From: an uncultured Sphingomonadaceae bacterium
Lineage (GTDB): Bacteria > Pseudomonadota > Alphaproteobacteria > Sphingomonadales > Sphingomonadaceae
NCBI GenBank assembly: GCA_947488625.1
Contig: CANKZR010000001.1
Span: 1-64,000 of the forward strand
Reading direction: 5' to 3'
Length of the DNA: 64,000 bases
The notes under the pieces are model-generated. The model had not been told where the DNA came from, did no database searches, and worked only from the letters and a program-made list of their open reading frames with translations. The number at the start of each line of letters is the position of its first letter. The stretch's first letter is position 1. Of the stretch, positions 8,968-18,303 are shown piece after piece. The translations under genes and the position numbers were made by a program.

Positions 8968-9002
8968 AACTGGCCCCATCAAACAGCCTCATCTGGTCCT
9001 AA
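8968..9002. promoter_or_regulatory. Direct-repeat operator candidate for the MocR regulator (site 1)
   Basis: Two CTGGnCC repeats begin at 8970 (CTGGCCCC) and 8993 (CTGGTCCTAA), exactly 23 bp apart, about two helical turns. They lie between the regulator and the carbon-nitrogen hydrolase gene. The same arrangement with the same spacing recurs before gabD. MocR-family proteins are known to bind direct repeats, so this is a reasoned candidate, not a proven site. Confidence 0.5.
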
Positions 9003-9050
9003 TAGCAATCGCCATCCTGTCCGAACCTGCAGGCGTTCGGAGGGAATTGA

Positions 9051-9968
9051 ATGACGAAGCTTGGTATCGCCGCGATACAGATAGACGCCGATGGCGCTGA
9101 TAATATCGTGTTGATCGAGGAAGAAACGCGCGCCGTCACGCGGAGGTTCCCGTGGGTCGATCTTGTGGTTTTCGGTGAACTTGCAGCATACGGGACTTCT
9201 CCCGCAAGAGCCGAACCTGCGGGTGGCCTGCTGGAACAACGCATGGCCGACCTAGCCCGCGAGACTGGCGTGTTCCTGATCCCCGGGTCCTACTATCAGG
9301 AACGCGGCGGAGCGGTTTACAATGTCTCGTCGGTGTTCGGTCCTGATGGCGAGATCGTGGCCCGGCACGACAAGTTCTTTCCCTTTTTGCCCTACGAAAA
9401 GGACGTCGCCTGCGGAAATCAGTATTGCGTGTTCGACGTGCCGGGCATCGGCAGGCTTGGTCTTGCCATATGCTATGACATGTGGTTTCCCGAGGCGATG
9501 CGCACGCTGGCCGCGATGGGTGCAGAAGCGATTATCCTGCCGACCCTGACCAACACCATAGACCGGGACGTGGAACTTGCGATTGCGCGTGCGAACGCTG
9601 CGATCAACCAGTGCTATTTCATCGACATCAACTGCGCTGGTACGCTCGGCAATGGCCGCTCGGCATTCTACGGGCCGGGCGGGGAGACGATCTACGAGTG
9701 CGGCGAAGGCCGCGATGTGGCCGCACTGCGCCTTGATCTGCAGCAAGTGCGCGATGCCCGTGCGCACGGCTGGCACGGCCTTGGGCAGGTGCTCAAATCC
9801 TTTCGCGACACGCCCCTGGAATATCCGCTTCACGCCAATGCCCAGGTGCGCAGCTCGGCAATGTCCGATCTGGGAAAGCTCACCATGCCCGCCAGCGAAC
9901 AGCGGGCAGAATCCGACGCAGAAACCTTATCCCGATTCAACCAAGGCAAAGGGGGGACCAGATCATGA
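9051..9968 (+). CDS. Carbon-nitrogen hydrolase (nitrilase superfamily amidase)
   Basis: Cytoplasmic hydrolase of the nitrilase/amidase superfamily, which cleaves non-peptide C-N bonds through a Glu-Lys-Cys triad. All three are visible: E43 in VVFGELAAYG, K108 in RHDKFFPFLPYE and C141 in LAICYDMWFPE. The protein has 305 residues, normal for single-domain members. The start at 9051 has an excellent CGGAGGGA ribosome site. Its stop overlaps the next gene by ATGA, so it is the first gene of the unit controlled from 8968-9050. In arginine and polyamine catabolism, relatives hydrolyse amides such as 4-guanidinobutyramide or carbamoylputrescine. With gabTD nearby, an amide that yields a GABA-type product is a reasonable guess, but the substrate is not shown by the sequence. 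Confidence 0.88.
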   Translation: MTKLGIAAIQIDADGADNIVLIEEETRAVTRRFPWVDLVVFGELAAYGTSPARAEPAGGLLEQRMADLARETGVFLIPGSYYQERGGAVYNVSSVFGPDGEIVARHDKFFPFLPYEKDVACGNQYCVFDVPGIGRLGLAICYDMWFPEAMRTLAAMGAEAIILPTLTNTIDRDVELAIARANAAINQCYFIDINCAGTLGNGRSAFYGPGGETIYECGEGRDVAALRLDLQQVRDARAHGWHGLGQVLKSFRDTPLEYPLHANAQVRSSAMSDLGKLTMPASEQRAESDAETLSRFNQGKGGTRS

Positions 9969-12343
9969 TCCACGCCAAACATCCGCGCACATCGACACTT
10001 GCAGGCCTGCTGCTGGCGACAACCACGCTGGCAACACCGCTGCACGCACAGGAAGCGGACCCGCAATCGACCGCAGAGGAGCGGGAGGATCGACCCTTCA
10101 TCGTGGTGACCGCGACCCGACGCGAAGAGCGCGTGGTCGACATTCCTTACAATATCACGTCGGTGGGCGGTGACGAGATCGAGGCGGCGCAAATCTTCGA
10201 TAATGCCGAACTGCTGCGCTCCATTCCCGGTGTTGCCGTGGTCGACCAGGGGTCTCGCAATGCAGGCACGGTGAACCAGGTCCGCATTCGTGGCCTGAAC
10301 GTGGACAGTAACGCGCTGGGGGACTATGCGACATCCTCGGTTGCAACTGTATCCACCTACGTCAACGAAACGCCGGTTTTTGCCAACTTCCTGCTGCGCG
10401 ATATCGAGCGGGTGGAAGTGCTGCGTGGCCCGCAGGGTACGCTCTACGGTTCGGGCTCGCTGGGCGGCACTGTGCGATATATCACGCGCGATCCGGAACT
10501 GGGTGAATTTGGCGGATATGCCACCGGCTCGCTGTCGCATACCAACGGGTCTGATGGCATCGGCTATACGCTTGACGGCGTGGTCAACGTGCCGTTGGGT
10601 AACAACCTCGCCTTGCGCGTGGTCGGTTCCTATGTCGATTATCCGGGCATCACCGATTACGTGAACGTCTACGAACTGGACAGCGAAGGCCTGCCAGCCG
10701 CGCCAGAGGGCGTGCTTGATCCGGCAGCTTCTTACCGTACGGTCGAGGATGCCGATACCGTTGAACAATGGATGGTCCGCGGAACGCTGATGTTCGAGCC
10801 GAGCGACCGCTTCCAGGCCAAGCTGGTGTATGCGCACCAAGAGGACGATATCGGGGGCCGCCGTGCGCAAACGGTTGGTGCCGATGGTTTCGGCCGCGAG
10901 TACGAAGACAACGAAATCGGCTCCATCCAGCTTGAGCCGTCAGAGCGGGAGGTCGATCTCGCATCGCTCGAAGCGAATATCGATATGGGCTTCGCCACGC
11001 TGACATCCTCCACATCGTACTACGACACCGAGGGCAGCAGCACGAGCGAGAACACCGGCTTCTACGCACAGGCTGGATTCCTGGGCTTCTATTACAATTA
11101 CCCGCGCCCCGCGGCGGCCGCAGTTCGCAGTTACGAGGATTCGGCTTTCGTGCAGGAAGTGCGACTGGTTTCCAACGGCAACGAAACATTCGACTACGTT
11201 GTCGGCGGTTTCTATCGCGACCAGGATATCAAATCGACGCAGGACAGCTACCTGCGCGGCTTCAAGCGCTGGTGGGACGAGTTCCTCCCGGCATTCGCGG
11301 GGGCGGTAACGGGCGACCGGGATTTCATCTACCGGCGCGACGAAAGCTTCGAGGAAATCTCGATCTTCGGAGAGGCAACCTGGCATGCGACCCAGACCCT
11401 CGACCTGACACTGGGTGCGCGGTATTTCGACAACACCTCGCGCAACGAGACGTTGATCGATCTGCCGCTTTATGCCGGGCTGTTCACGCCCACCACCCCA
11501 ACTTTCGAGACGAGCGAGGACGATGTCCTGTTCAAGGGCAACCTCGCCTGGAGCTTCGCGCCCGACCAGTTGGCGTACGTGACGGTTTCGGAAGGCTATC
11601 GCCGCGGCGGTTCGAACGCGGTCCCGCTGACGGGCACCTTCGCCGAAGATCCGGCCTGGCAGATCTACTCGGCAGATACTGTCATCAATTACGAGGCCGG
11701 GATCAAGGGACGCACGGGCGACCTTACCTATGATGTCAGCCTGTTCTATGTCGATTGGGAAGATCCGCAGCTCAACACCGCGACGTCCAACTGGGGTTTC
11801 TTCGCCGTTCGCAATGGCGAATCTGCGCGGACCTACGGCCTGGAAGTGGCGCTTGACGGGTATCTTACCGATGAAGTGCGTTACCAGGTTGGCTATGCCT
11901 ATGTGGACGCCGAACTGACTGGTGATGTGCTTGCCCCCAATGGCGCAATCCTGGGCGTCGATGGTGACCGCCTGCCCGGTTCGCCGGAGCACATGATCAA
12001 CTGGGCGTTAAGCTATGATACGGACATCAGCAGGGAATGGTCGCTGTTCCTGCGTACCGATGGCAACTACCAGTCCGATACTCGCAATGCGATTGGCACG
12101 GGAACGCGTTTCAACGTGCCGATCGACGGATTCGCCCTGTTCAATGCCACGGCCAGCGTCAGCAACGGACCGCTGACCCTGTCCGCCTGGATCAAGAACA
12201 TCTTCGACGAGGAGGGCGTGACTGGCCTGTTCACCGAAGCCTATATGGGCACAGCGCCTGGCGAAGGATATTTCGGAAACGGAAGCAAGGAATTCATTTC
12301 GCTGCCGCGCACCGTGGGCGTTACAGCCTCGATGCAGTTCTGA
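9965..12343 (+). CDS. TonB-dependent receptor
   Basis: Outer-membrane active transporter of 792 residues. It has a signal peptide ending near PLHAQ, a TonB-box-like IVVTATRREERVVD, a plug with SIPGVAVVDQGSRNAGT, VRIRGL and RVEVLRGPQGTLYGSGSLGGT (split by Gly-rich turns), and a barrel ending in VGVTASMQF with a terminal Phe. The plug style (RGPQGTLYGxGxxGGT) is that of the broad sphingomonad receptor class for organic nutrients, not the siderophore-type receptor at 2909. It overlaps the hydrolase stop by ATGA and is followed 18 bp later by the TPR-sulfotransferase. The likely ligand is the outer-membrane form of the compound that this cluster degrades. Confidence 0.9.
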   Translation: MIHAKHPRTSTLAGLLLATTTLATPLHAQEADPQSTAEEREDRPFIVVTATRREERVVDIPYNITSVGGDEIEAAQIFDNAELLRSIPGVAVVDQGSRNAGTVNQVRIRGLNVDSNALGDYATSSVATVSTYVNETPVFANFLLRDIERVEVLRGPQGTLYGSGSLGGTVRYITRDPELGEFGGYATGSLSHTNGSDGIGYTLDGVVNVPLGNNLALRVVGSYVDYPGITDYVNVYELDSEGLPAAPEGVLDPAASYRTVEDADTVEQWMVRGTLMFEPSDRFQAKLVYAHQEDDIGGRRAQTVGADGFGREYEDNEIGSIQLEPSEREVDLASLEANIDMGFATLTSSTSYYDTEGSSTSENTGFYAQAGFLGFYYNYPRPAAAAVRSYEDSAFVQEVRLVSNGNETFDYVVGGFYRDQDIKSTQDSYLRGFKRWWDEFLPAFAGAVTGDRDFIYRRDESFEEISIFGEATWHATQTLDLTLGARYFDNTSRNETLIDLPLYAGLFTPTTPTFETSEDDVLFKGNLAWSFAPDQLAYVTVSEGYRRGGSNAVPLTGTFAEDPAWQIYSADTVINYEAGIKGRTGDLTYDVSLFYVDWEDPQLNTATSNWGFFAVRNGESARTYGLEVALDGYLTDEVRYQVGYAYVDAELTGDVLAPNGAILGVDGDRLPGSPEHMINWALSYDTDISREWSLFLRTDGNYQSDTRNAIGTGTRFNVPIDGFALFNATASVSNGPLTLSAWIKNIFDEEGVTGLFTEAYMGTAPGEGYFGNGSKEFISLPRTVGVTASMQF

Positions 12344-12361
12344 TGGCAGATTGAACCACGC

Positions 12362-13936
12362 ATGATGACTTCACCCGAGCAGGAAGGCAGGCTGGCCGCG
12401 ACAACGCGAAAAGCCGTGCGCCTGCTCGGGGAAGGAAACCCGTTAGTTGCCGTTCAGGAGCTTCGCGCCGCGTTGCGCGGGTCGAAAGGGGATGCTGCGG
12501 CCCTGACGGTTCTGGCACGGGCCCAGCAACGTTTGAGCGACTTTGCCGGCATGGCGGAAAGCGCCGAAGAAGCGAGAAAGCTTGCGCCACATGATCCGGC
12601 AGTAATGAAGGCCGCTCTCGAGGCGCTGATCCTGAAAGGCGATCTTCCCGCGGCAAAGCGGCTCATCAATCGGTTCGCGAAAGCCGACGGTGTGACCGCG
12701 GCGCGGCTGGATGAACTGGCCCAGTCCGCAACGCAGATCGGCGATTACGAACTCGCCCAGGACCTGCTCCACCGCACGATGGCCGAACAACCGATAGATG
12801 CACGTTTGCATTTCAACATGGCAGCGGCCCAGGTTGCGCTTGGCGAGTTCGATGCTGCGGAAAAAAACCTGCGCGCCGCGATCCGGCTCGAAGGCCTCGA
12901 CGCGGAAGCGCGGTACAATCTGTCAACATTGCGTACGCAGTCAGAGCAAGACAACAACCTTTCCGAACTTGCGAAGGCTGTCCCGGCGGCTGCCGGACGC
13001 CGCGATGAATTCGCCCTGCACTTTGCAATGGCGAAGGAACTGGAGGACCTGGAGCGTCACGAAGAAAGCTTCGCTGCGCTCGCCACGGGAAACGCGCTGC
13101 GCCGCGCCGCGCTGCGCTACCGGGTCGCGGACGATGTGCGGACGATGCAACAGATCGCCAAGACCTTCAGGGGAGAGTGGGTAAACGGCGCAGCAGGTCA
13201 TGAAGACTTGGCGCCGATCTTCGTCGTGGGAATGCCGCGTTCCGGCACCACCCTCGTCGACCGGATTCTTTCCAGTCATCCGCAGGTGGAGAGCGTGGGC
13301 GAGGTGAACGATCTGGCGCTTGCCATCATGGAAGAAACGCGGCCCGTCGGCTCAAAGGAAGAGCTTGTCACTGCCTCGGCGCAAACTCCACCATGCGAAA
13401 TCGGCGCGAATTATGCCCGACGCATGGGCTGGCGTGTGCTTTCGAAAAATCGCACGGTGGACAAGACTCCGCTGAATTTCCTCTACCTAGGATTGATCGC
13501 GAAAGCACTTCCCGAAGCGCGGATCATCCATGTTCGGCGCAACCCGCTGGATATAGTCTTCGCAGTCTACAAGACCCTGTTCCGCATGGGATATCCCTTC
13601 GCATACTCGCTCGACGATATTGCCGACTACATCATCGGCAAGCATCGGCTCATGGCGCATTGGCAGTCAGAGCTCGGAGACCGGATTTTTCATATCGATT
13701 ACGAGGCCCTGGTAAGCGATCAGGAAAACGAGAGTCGCCGTTTGCTTGGGGCAGCAGGTCTCGATTGGGAAGACCGCGTGCTTGATTTCCATTCCGCCAC
13801 TTCTCCCAGCGCCACGGCCAGCGCTGCGCAAGTGCGGCAGCCTGTCCATACGCGGTCGATCGGCGCGTGGCGCAAGCACGAGGACAAGATGGCCGACGTT
13901 GCGAGCAAGCTGCGCGCTGCCGGGCTGGAGCGATGA
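12362..13936 (+). CDS. TPR-repeat sulfotransferase family protein
   Basis: Two-part protein of 524 residues. Residues about 10-230 are tetratricopeptide-like helical repeats (for example ARLHFNMAAAQVALGEFDAAEKN). Residues about 280-524 are a sulfotransferase domain with the PAPS 5'-phosphosulfate loop PRSGTTLVDRILSSHP and the 3'-phosphate region IIHVRRNPLDIVFAVY. Such TPR-sulfotransferases occur next to TonB receptor genes in sphingomonads, where their substrate is unknown. No signal peptide is visible, so it should be cytoplasmic. The next gene overlaps its stop by ATGA. Whether it sulfates a small molecule, a peptide or something linked to the receptor cannot be told from sequence. Confidence 0.85.
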   Translation: MMTSPEQEGRLAATTRKAVRLLGEGNPLVAVQELRAALRGSKGDAAALTVLARAQQRLSDFAGMAESAEEARKLAPHDPAVMKAALEALILKGDLPAAKRLINRFAKADGVTAARLDELAQSATQIGDYELAQDLLHRTMAEQPIDARLHFNMAAAQVALGEFDAAEKNLRAAIRLEGLDAEARYNLSTLRTQSEQDNNLSELAKAVPAAAGRRDEFALHFAMAKELEDLERHEESFAALATGNALRRAALRYRVADDVRTMQQIAKTFRGEWVNGAAGHEDLAPIFVVGMPRSGTTLVDRILSSHPQVESVGEVNDLALAIMEETRPVGSKEELVTASAQTPPCEIGANYARRMGWRVLSKNRTVDKTPLNFLYLGLIAKALPEARIIHVRRNPLDIVFAVYKTLFRMGYPFAYSLDDIADYIIGKHRLMAHWQSELGDRIFHIDYEALVSDQENESRRLLGAAGLDWEDRVLDFHSATSPSATASAAQVRQPVHTRSIGAWRKHEDKMADVASKLRAAGLER

Positions 13937-15588
13937 CCATTCGTTTTCTTGCCATGCTCGCATGCATGGTCTGGTCCTTGGCGGCGCAGGCGCAGCCGGT
14001 GTTCGACCGACTGTTACCAACCTCGGACTTTGCCCCGCCAGGCGTTCCGCTTGTGCCGGACGAAGAGGTATCCGGGACGCTGCACCTGTTTGCGGGTCCT
14101 GCACGCTTTTTCGAAGTGCACACCAACGCCTTCGACATGGATATCGAGGCGCTTCGGATTGCCGAAGTGCCGCCGCTGACAATCGACATCGTGCAGGATG
14201 GCACTCGAGTAATACCTGTGCGGCGTGGCCCGATCCGCGGATTGCATCCGCACTGGGAATGGATCGTCCAGCCGGGCGCTACCTGGCGCGACGGCGATGG
14301 CCGCACATGGTTGTCGCTGCCGGTCGCGCTGGCAGAGCGTAATGCGAACTGCGTTCACAATGGTTTGCTCAAGCTTGAGGTTTTTGCCGAAGGCGCGCGG
14401 GCCGATCTGCAAATTGCGAGCGAGACCTGTGCCTATTTCCAGTTTGATATGCGCGCTGCGCTGGATGTAGCATTCACGGCGCGCGTGGTGGACGATAGCG
14501 CAACGATAATCGAATTCGATCGCCGCGAACGCGCCGCGCGACTTCCCGAACGACCGATCGCCGATCTGGACTATGCCGCCCGCTTGGGTGCGAAGGATCA
14601 GGTTCCGGCAGGCGCGCTATCCTTGAGGGGAGTGGTGCAGGATGGGCTTCACTACGTGTCCCGATGCCCGACGAGGGCGGGGCCATATCCCTTCTGTTCG
14701 GAACTCGTAATTCCATCATACAGCTGGGCCAAGTCGATCTTCGCGGGGGTAGCCGCGATGCGGCTGGAGCGTCTCCACCCCGGATCCATGGACCGCAGCA
14801 TCGCGGATTACGTCGGCGGTTGCGAAGAATGGGGATGGGGCGATGTCAGCGTGGCTGATGCACTGAACATGGCAACGGGTCATTATAACGATCCTCGTCA
14901 CGAACTGGATGAAGGCTCCGAACTGATGAGCCGGTTCTTCCTTTCTGAAAGCCATGGCCAGAAAATACAGATCGCCTGCCGCGGTTTCGAAAAGCGTGCC
15001 GAACCGGGTAGCCGCTTCGTCTATCGCACGGCCGACAGCTATATCGCCGGGATCGCCATGACCGGGATCTTGCGTAGCGAAAGGGGGGACGCGCAGGCAG
15101 ATGTGCAGCGCCATATCCTTCAGCCGATGTGGGACGCGCTTGATCTGTCCGCTCTGATGTTTTCCCCGCGCCGGACCTACGACGAAGACGCGATGCCGTT
15201 TTCGGGTTGGGGCATGTACCTTACTCGCGCTGACCTCGCGCGTATCGCTCAGTTCCTTCATCAGGATGGGGCGATCGACGGCGAGAGCTATCTCGATTCC
15301 GAGATGCTTTCGCAGGCCCTGCAACGCGCCAACCCGCCACACGGTCTGCGTGCAGCAACGGATGACCAGCGCTATCGCTACGGCTTTTGGGCGTGGGACG
15401 CAGGCCCGTTTCTCGGCTGCGATGAAGACCTTTGGGTTCCGCTGATGTCTGGGTACGGAGGGCTGGTGGCAGCATTACTTCCGGGTGATCGGCTCTATTA
15501 CCATGCCAGTGATGCAGGCACCCACCGATGGGCGAATTCGGCGCGCGCAATCCACGAATATCATCCCCTTTGCGAGGTTTCTCCATGA
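13933..15588 (+). CDS. Secreted beta-lactamase-fold serine hydrolase
   Basis: A 551-residue protein with a clear signal peptide (MTIRFLAMLACMVWSLAAQAQ). An N-terminal region of about 200 residues with no recognised family is followed by a class C beta-lactamase/esterase-like domain: the SxxK motif is S264-W-A-K267 in VIPSYSWAKSIF, and a tyrosine motif equivalent to YxN may be YRTADSY. Enzymes of this fold include beta-lactamases, DD-peptidases, esterases and the 6-aminohexanoate-dimer (nylon) amidases. The start chosen, ATG 13933, overlaps the previous stop by ATGA; an upstream in-frame start at 13867 would destroy the signal peptide. In the periplasm or at the surface it could cleave the imported compound before the MFS transporter takes up the product. 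The activity class is firm; the substrate is unknown. Confidence 0.83.
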   Translation: MTIRFLAMLACMVWSLAAQAQPVFDRLLPTSDFAPPGVPLVPDEEVSGTLHLFAGPARFFEVHTNAFDMDIEALRIAEVPPLTIDIVQDGTRVIPVRRGPIRGLHPHWEWIVQPGATWRDGDGRTWLSLPVALAERNANCVHNGLLKLEVFAEGARADLQIASETCAYFQFDMRAALDVAFTARVVDDSATIIEFDRRERAARLPERPIADLDYAARLGAKDQVPAGALSLRGVVQDGLHYVSRCPTRAGPYPFCSELVIPSYSWAKSIFAGVAAMRLERLHPGSMDRSIADYVGGCEEWGWGDVSVADALNMATGHYNDPRHELDEGSELMSRFFLSESHGQKIQIACRGFEKRAEPGSRFVYRTADSYIAGIAMTGILRSERGDAQADVQRHILQPMWDALDLSALMFSPRRTYDEDAMPFSGWGMYLTRADLARIAQFLHQDGAIDGESYLDSEMLSQALQRANPPHGLRAATDDQRYRYGFWAWDAGPFLGCDEDLWVPLMSGYGGLVAALLPGDRLYYHASDAGTHRWANSARAIHEYHPLCEVSP

Positions 15589-16754
15589 CTACGGCCGTTC
15601 TAAAACCTGTGAAGGTCGATCCGGCGGGCATTCCTGCCGGTATCATGCTCAGCTTTCTTGCCACGGCCGGGCTGTTCTACGTCAATATTATGGCCGCGAT
15701 CGTCGATGGCCTCATCACGGGTCTCGGTTTGACCGAAGCACAGGCAGGCCTGATCGGTTCGGCGAATATATATGGAGCATCGATCGGAGCGCTGGTGGCC
15801 GTGGTGCTGATCAAGAAGGTACCATGGCGCCCGGCTGCCTATGCGCTGCTGGTGTCGCTCATTGCCCTGGACCTGGTCTCGATGCCGATCAGCAACCCCG
15901 ATGTCCTGCTTGCAGCGCGCTCCATTCACGGCCTTGTCGGCGGAATGCTAGTGGGCATCGCCTTCGGGGTGATTGCGCGCACGGCGCAGGCGGACCGGAC
16001 TTTCGGCATACTTCTGTTCGTACAGTTCGGGCTTGGCGGGCTGGGCGTGATGACGCTGCCCCAGCTCGTTCCCATTTATGGCACGCAGGCGCTGTTCATT
16101 GCTCTGGCGCTGTTCAGCTTAGCCAGTCTCTTGATGGTGCCTTTCCTGCCCGCCTATCCGCCCCGTCCCCGGACCGTGAGCGAAGGGGGCAAGGTACAGT
16201 GGAGCCCACTGCTGCTGACCCTGGGTGCGATCTTCCTGTTCCAGGCTGCAAACATGGGTTTGCTCGCTTATATCTTCCGTCTCGGAATCGGTTATGGCCT
16301 GGAGCGGACCTACACCAGTTATGCGCTTGGTCTTGCAACCTGGGTAGCCCTTTTGGGGCCTTTGTGCGTGATCCTGATCGGCACGAAATACGGACGGTTC
16401 CTACCCCTGGCACTGGTCATGCTACTAACGCTTGGAGGAACCGCGATCTTCCATCTCAGCGCGGACCCGCTGGCCTACCTTATTGCGAACTGCGGAACCG
16501 GGATCACGTGGGGCATGGTGATGGCCTATCTGCTCGGAATGGCATCCCAGTTCGATAGCGCAGGACGCACCGCGGCAGCTGCGGGTTTCGTATCGAAGAT
16601 CGGTCTTGCCTCTGGCCCGCTCGTGGCAGGCCAACTTCTCGGCGATACCGGCGATTACGGCATGCTGATTAATGCAGCCCTCGTGACGTTGCTGGCAAGC
16701 ATGCTCGTGATGCTGGTGCCTGCGCGATTGATCGACCTCCGCAGAGCCAACTAA
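15585..16754 (+). CDS. MFS transporter
   Basis: Inner-membrane transporter of the major facilitator superfamily, 389 residues with about 12 hydrophobic helices. The first starts at IMLSFLATAGLFYVNIM, and a motif A-like loop follows the second helix (GALVAVVLIKKVPWRP). The start at 15585 overlaps the hydrolase stop by ATGA; the in-frame start at 15528 lies inside the preceding gene. Its position after a TonB receptor and a periplasmic hydrolase suggests that it carries the small product into the cytoplasm, where gabD and gabT act. Substrate and direction are inferred from context only. Confidence 0.85.
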   Translation: MTTAVLKPVKVDPAGIPAGIMLSFLATAGLFYVNIMAAIVDGLITGLGLTEAQAGLIGSANIYGASIGALVAVVLIKKVPWRPAAYALLVSLIALDLVSMPISNPDVLLAARSIHGLVGGMLVGIAFGVIARTAQADRTFGILLFVQFGLGGLGVMTLPQLVPIYGTQALFIALALFSLASLLMVPFLPAYPPRPRTVSEGGKVQWSPLLLTLGAIFLFQAANMGLLAYIFRLGIGYGLERTYTSYALGLATWVALLGPLCVILIGTKYGRFLPLALVMLLTLGGTAIFHLSADPLAYLIANCGTGITWGMVMAYLLGMASQFDSAGRTAAAAGFVSKIGLASGPLVAGQLLGDTGDYGMLINAALVTLLASMLVMLVPARLIDLRRAN

Positions 16755-16786
16755 ACTGGACCCAAATTTCGGCTATAGCTGGACCT
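16754..16786. promoter_or_regulatory. Direct-repeat operator candidate for the MocR regulator (site 2)
   Basis: CTGGACCC begins at 16756 and CTGGACCTAA at 16779, again exactly 23 bp apart, in the 85-bp gap before gabD. The half-site sequence, order and spacing match the pair at 8968-9002. This suggests a second promoter in the cluster under the same regulator. Confidence 0.5.
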
Positions 16787-16839
16787 AACGCCTCCGGGGG
16801 CCGGATGAAAAAACGGTCGCATATGCAAGGGGACGTATT

Positions 16840-18303
16840 TTGAACGACATTGCCGAAGCGATCACTTCCTCTACCGCGATCTGGAATGCCGTCATCGACG
16901 GTGAGGATCGTCCCGCACAGGATAATCGCCGGTTTGCGGTAACCAATCCCGCGACCGGTGAAGAAATCGCGAATGTTGCGGATTGTTCGCGCGACGATGC
17001 CGAAACTGCAATAAAGGCCGCACATGAGGCACTGCCTGACTGGCGAACACGAAGCGCGGCGGATCGCGGTGCGATATTACGCACCTGGTATGATCTGATG
17101 ATTGCAGACGAGGATCGCCTTGCGCGCCTTATTACTGCCGAGATGGGCAAACCGCTGACCGAAGCGACAGGAGAAGTCCGCTACGGAGCGGGCTATCTCA
17201 AGTGGTTCGCCGAAGAGGCGGAGCGCATTTACGGCGAAATCATTCCTGCATCCGCCGGGGACACCAAAATCTTCGTCTCCCGAGAGCCGGTGGGCGTCTG
17301 CGCGGCTATCACACCTTGGAATTTTCCCAGTGCAATGCTGATGCGCAAGGTGGCGCCTGCCCTGGCAGCGGGTTGCACCATGGTCGCCAAGCCAGCCGAG
17401 GATACGCCGCTTTCCGCCATCGCCGCAGCACAGCTTGCCCTCAAGGCCGGTGTCCCGCCGGGCGTGTTCAGCGTGCTTCCTTGTAGCCAGCCCGCCGCAG
17501 TAGGGGCGGAGCTGACCGAAAGCGACCTGGTGCGAAAGTTGTCTTTCACAGGATCGACGCAGGTCGGGCGCAGGCTGCTCGCCGATTGCGCACCCACGGT
17601 AAAGCGCGTGTCGATGGAGCTTGGCGGCAATGCGCCTTTCATCATTTTCGATGACGCAGACATTGATGCGGCACTTGAGGGTGCCATGGCTTCCAAATAT
17701 CGCAACGCGGGGCAAACCTGCGTATGTGCCAACCGGTTCTATGTCCATCGCGCAGTCCATGATCAGTTCTGCGAACGCTTTGCTAAGCGCGTCGGCGCGC
17801 TGAAAGTAGGGGATGGCGCTTCGGGCGGCGAGGTGGGGCCGCTTATCAACCGCGCGGCGCTGGACAAGGTTATCCGCCTGCTTGACGATGCGACCCGCCG
17901 GGGCGCGCGCATTCTCACTGGCGGAGCGCCGATCGACGATCGTTTCTTCGAGCCGACCGTGATCGTCGATGTCCCGCTTGGCTCAGCCATTCTCGAAGAA
18001 GAGATTTTCGGGCCCGTAGCGCCCGTCATCCCATTCGACACCGAGAAGGAGGTGATCTCCGCTGCCAACGCGACGCCGTTTGGCCTTGCAGCCTATTGCT
18101 ACACCCGCGACCTGGGTCGCGCCTGGCGAATGAGCGATGCGCTCGAATACGGAATGGTAGGCATGAACGACGGTATTATCTCGGCCGTTTCCGCGCCTTT
18201 CGGCGGTATCAAGCAATCGGGTATGGGCCGCGAAGGATCGCGCCACGGGATCGATGACTACCTCGAAATGAAATACATCAGGATGGGAGGACTTTCCGCA
18301 TGA
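16840..18303 (+). CDS. gabD: NAD(P)-dependent succinate-semialdehyde dehydrogenase
   Basis: Oxidises succinate semialdehyde to succinate, the second step of GABA catabolism. The 487-residue protein has the aldehyde dehydrogenase fold with the general base E260 in SMELGGNAPF, the catalytic C294 in NAGQTCVCANRFYVH, the cofactor segment TPWNFPSAMLMRK and FTGSTQVGR. Two Cys flank one residue (TCVCANR), typical of SSADH-type enzymes. The start is a TTG at 16840, with AAGGGG about 8 nt upstream; no ATG fits as well. It overlaps gabT by ATGA. A MocR-type operator candidate lies directly before it. The pairing with gabT makes the SSADH reading more likely than other aldehyde dehydrogenase activities. 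Confidence 0.88.
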   Translation: MNDIAEAITSSTAIWNAVIDGEDRPAQDNRRFAVTNPATGEEIANVADCSRDDAETAIKAAHEALPDWRTRSAADRGAILRTWYDLMIADEDRLARLITAEMGKPLTEATGEVRYGAGYLKWFAEEAERIYGEIIPASAGDTKIFVSREPVGVCAAITPWNFPSAMLMRKVAPALAAGCTMVAKPAEDTPLSAIAAAQLALKAGVPPGVFSVLPCSQPAAVGAELTESDLVRKLSFTGSTQVGRRLLADCAPTVKRVSMELGGNAPFIIFDDADIDAALEGAMASKYRNAGQTCVCANRFYVHRAVHDQFCERFAKRVGALKVGDGASGGEVGPLINRAALDKVIRLLDDATRRGARILTGGAPIDDRFFEPTVIVDVPLGSAILEEEIFGPVAPVIPFDTEKEVISAANATPFGLAAYCYTRDLGRAWRMSDALEYGMVGMNDGIISAVSAPFGGIKQSGMGREGSRHGIDDYLEMKYIRMGGLSA

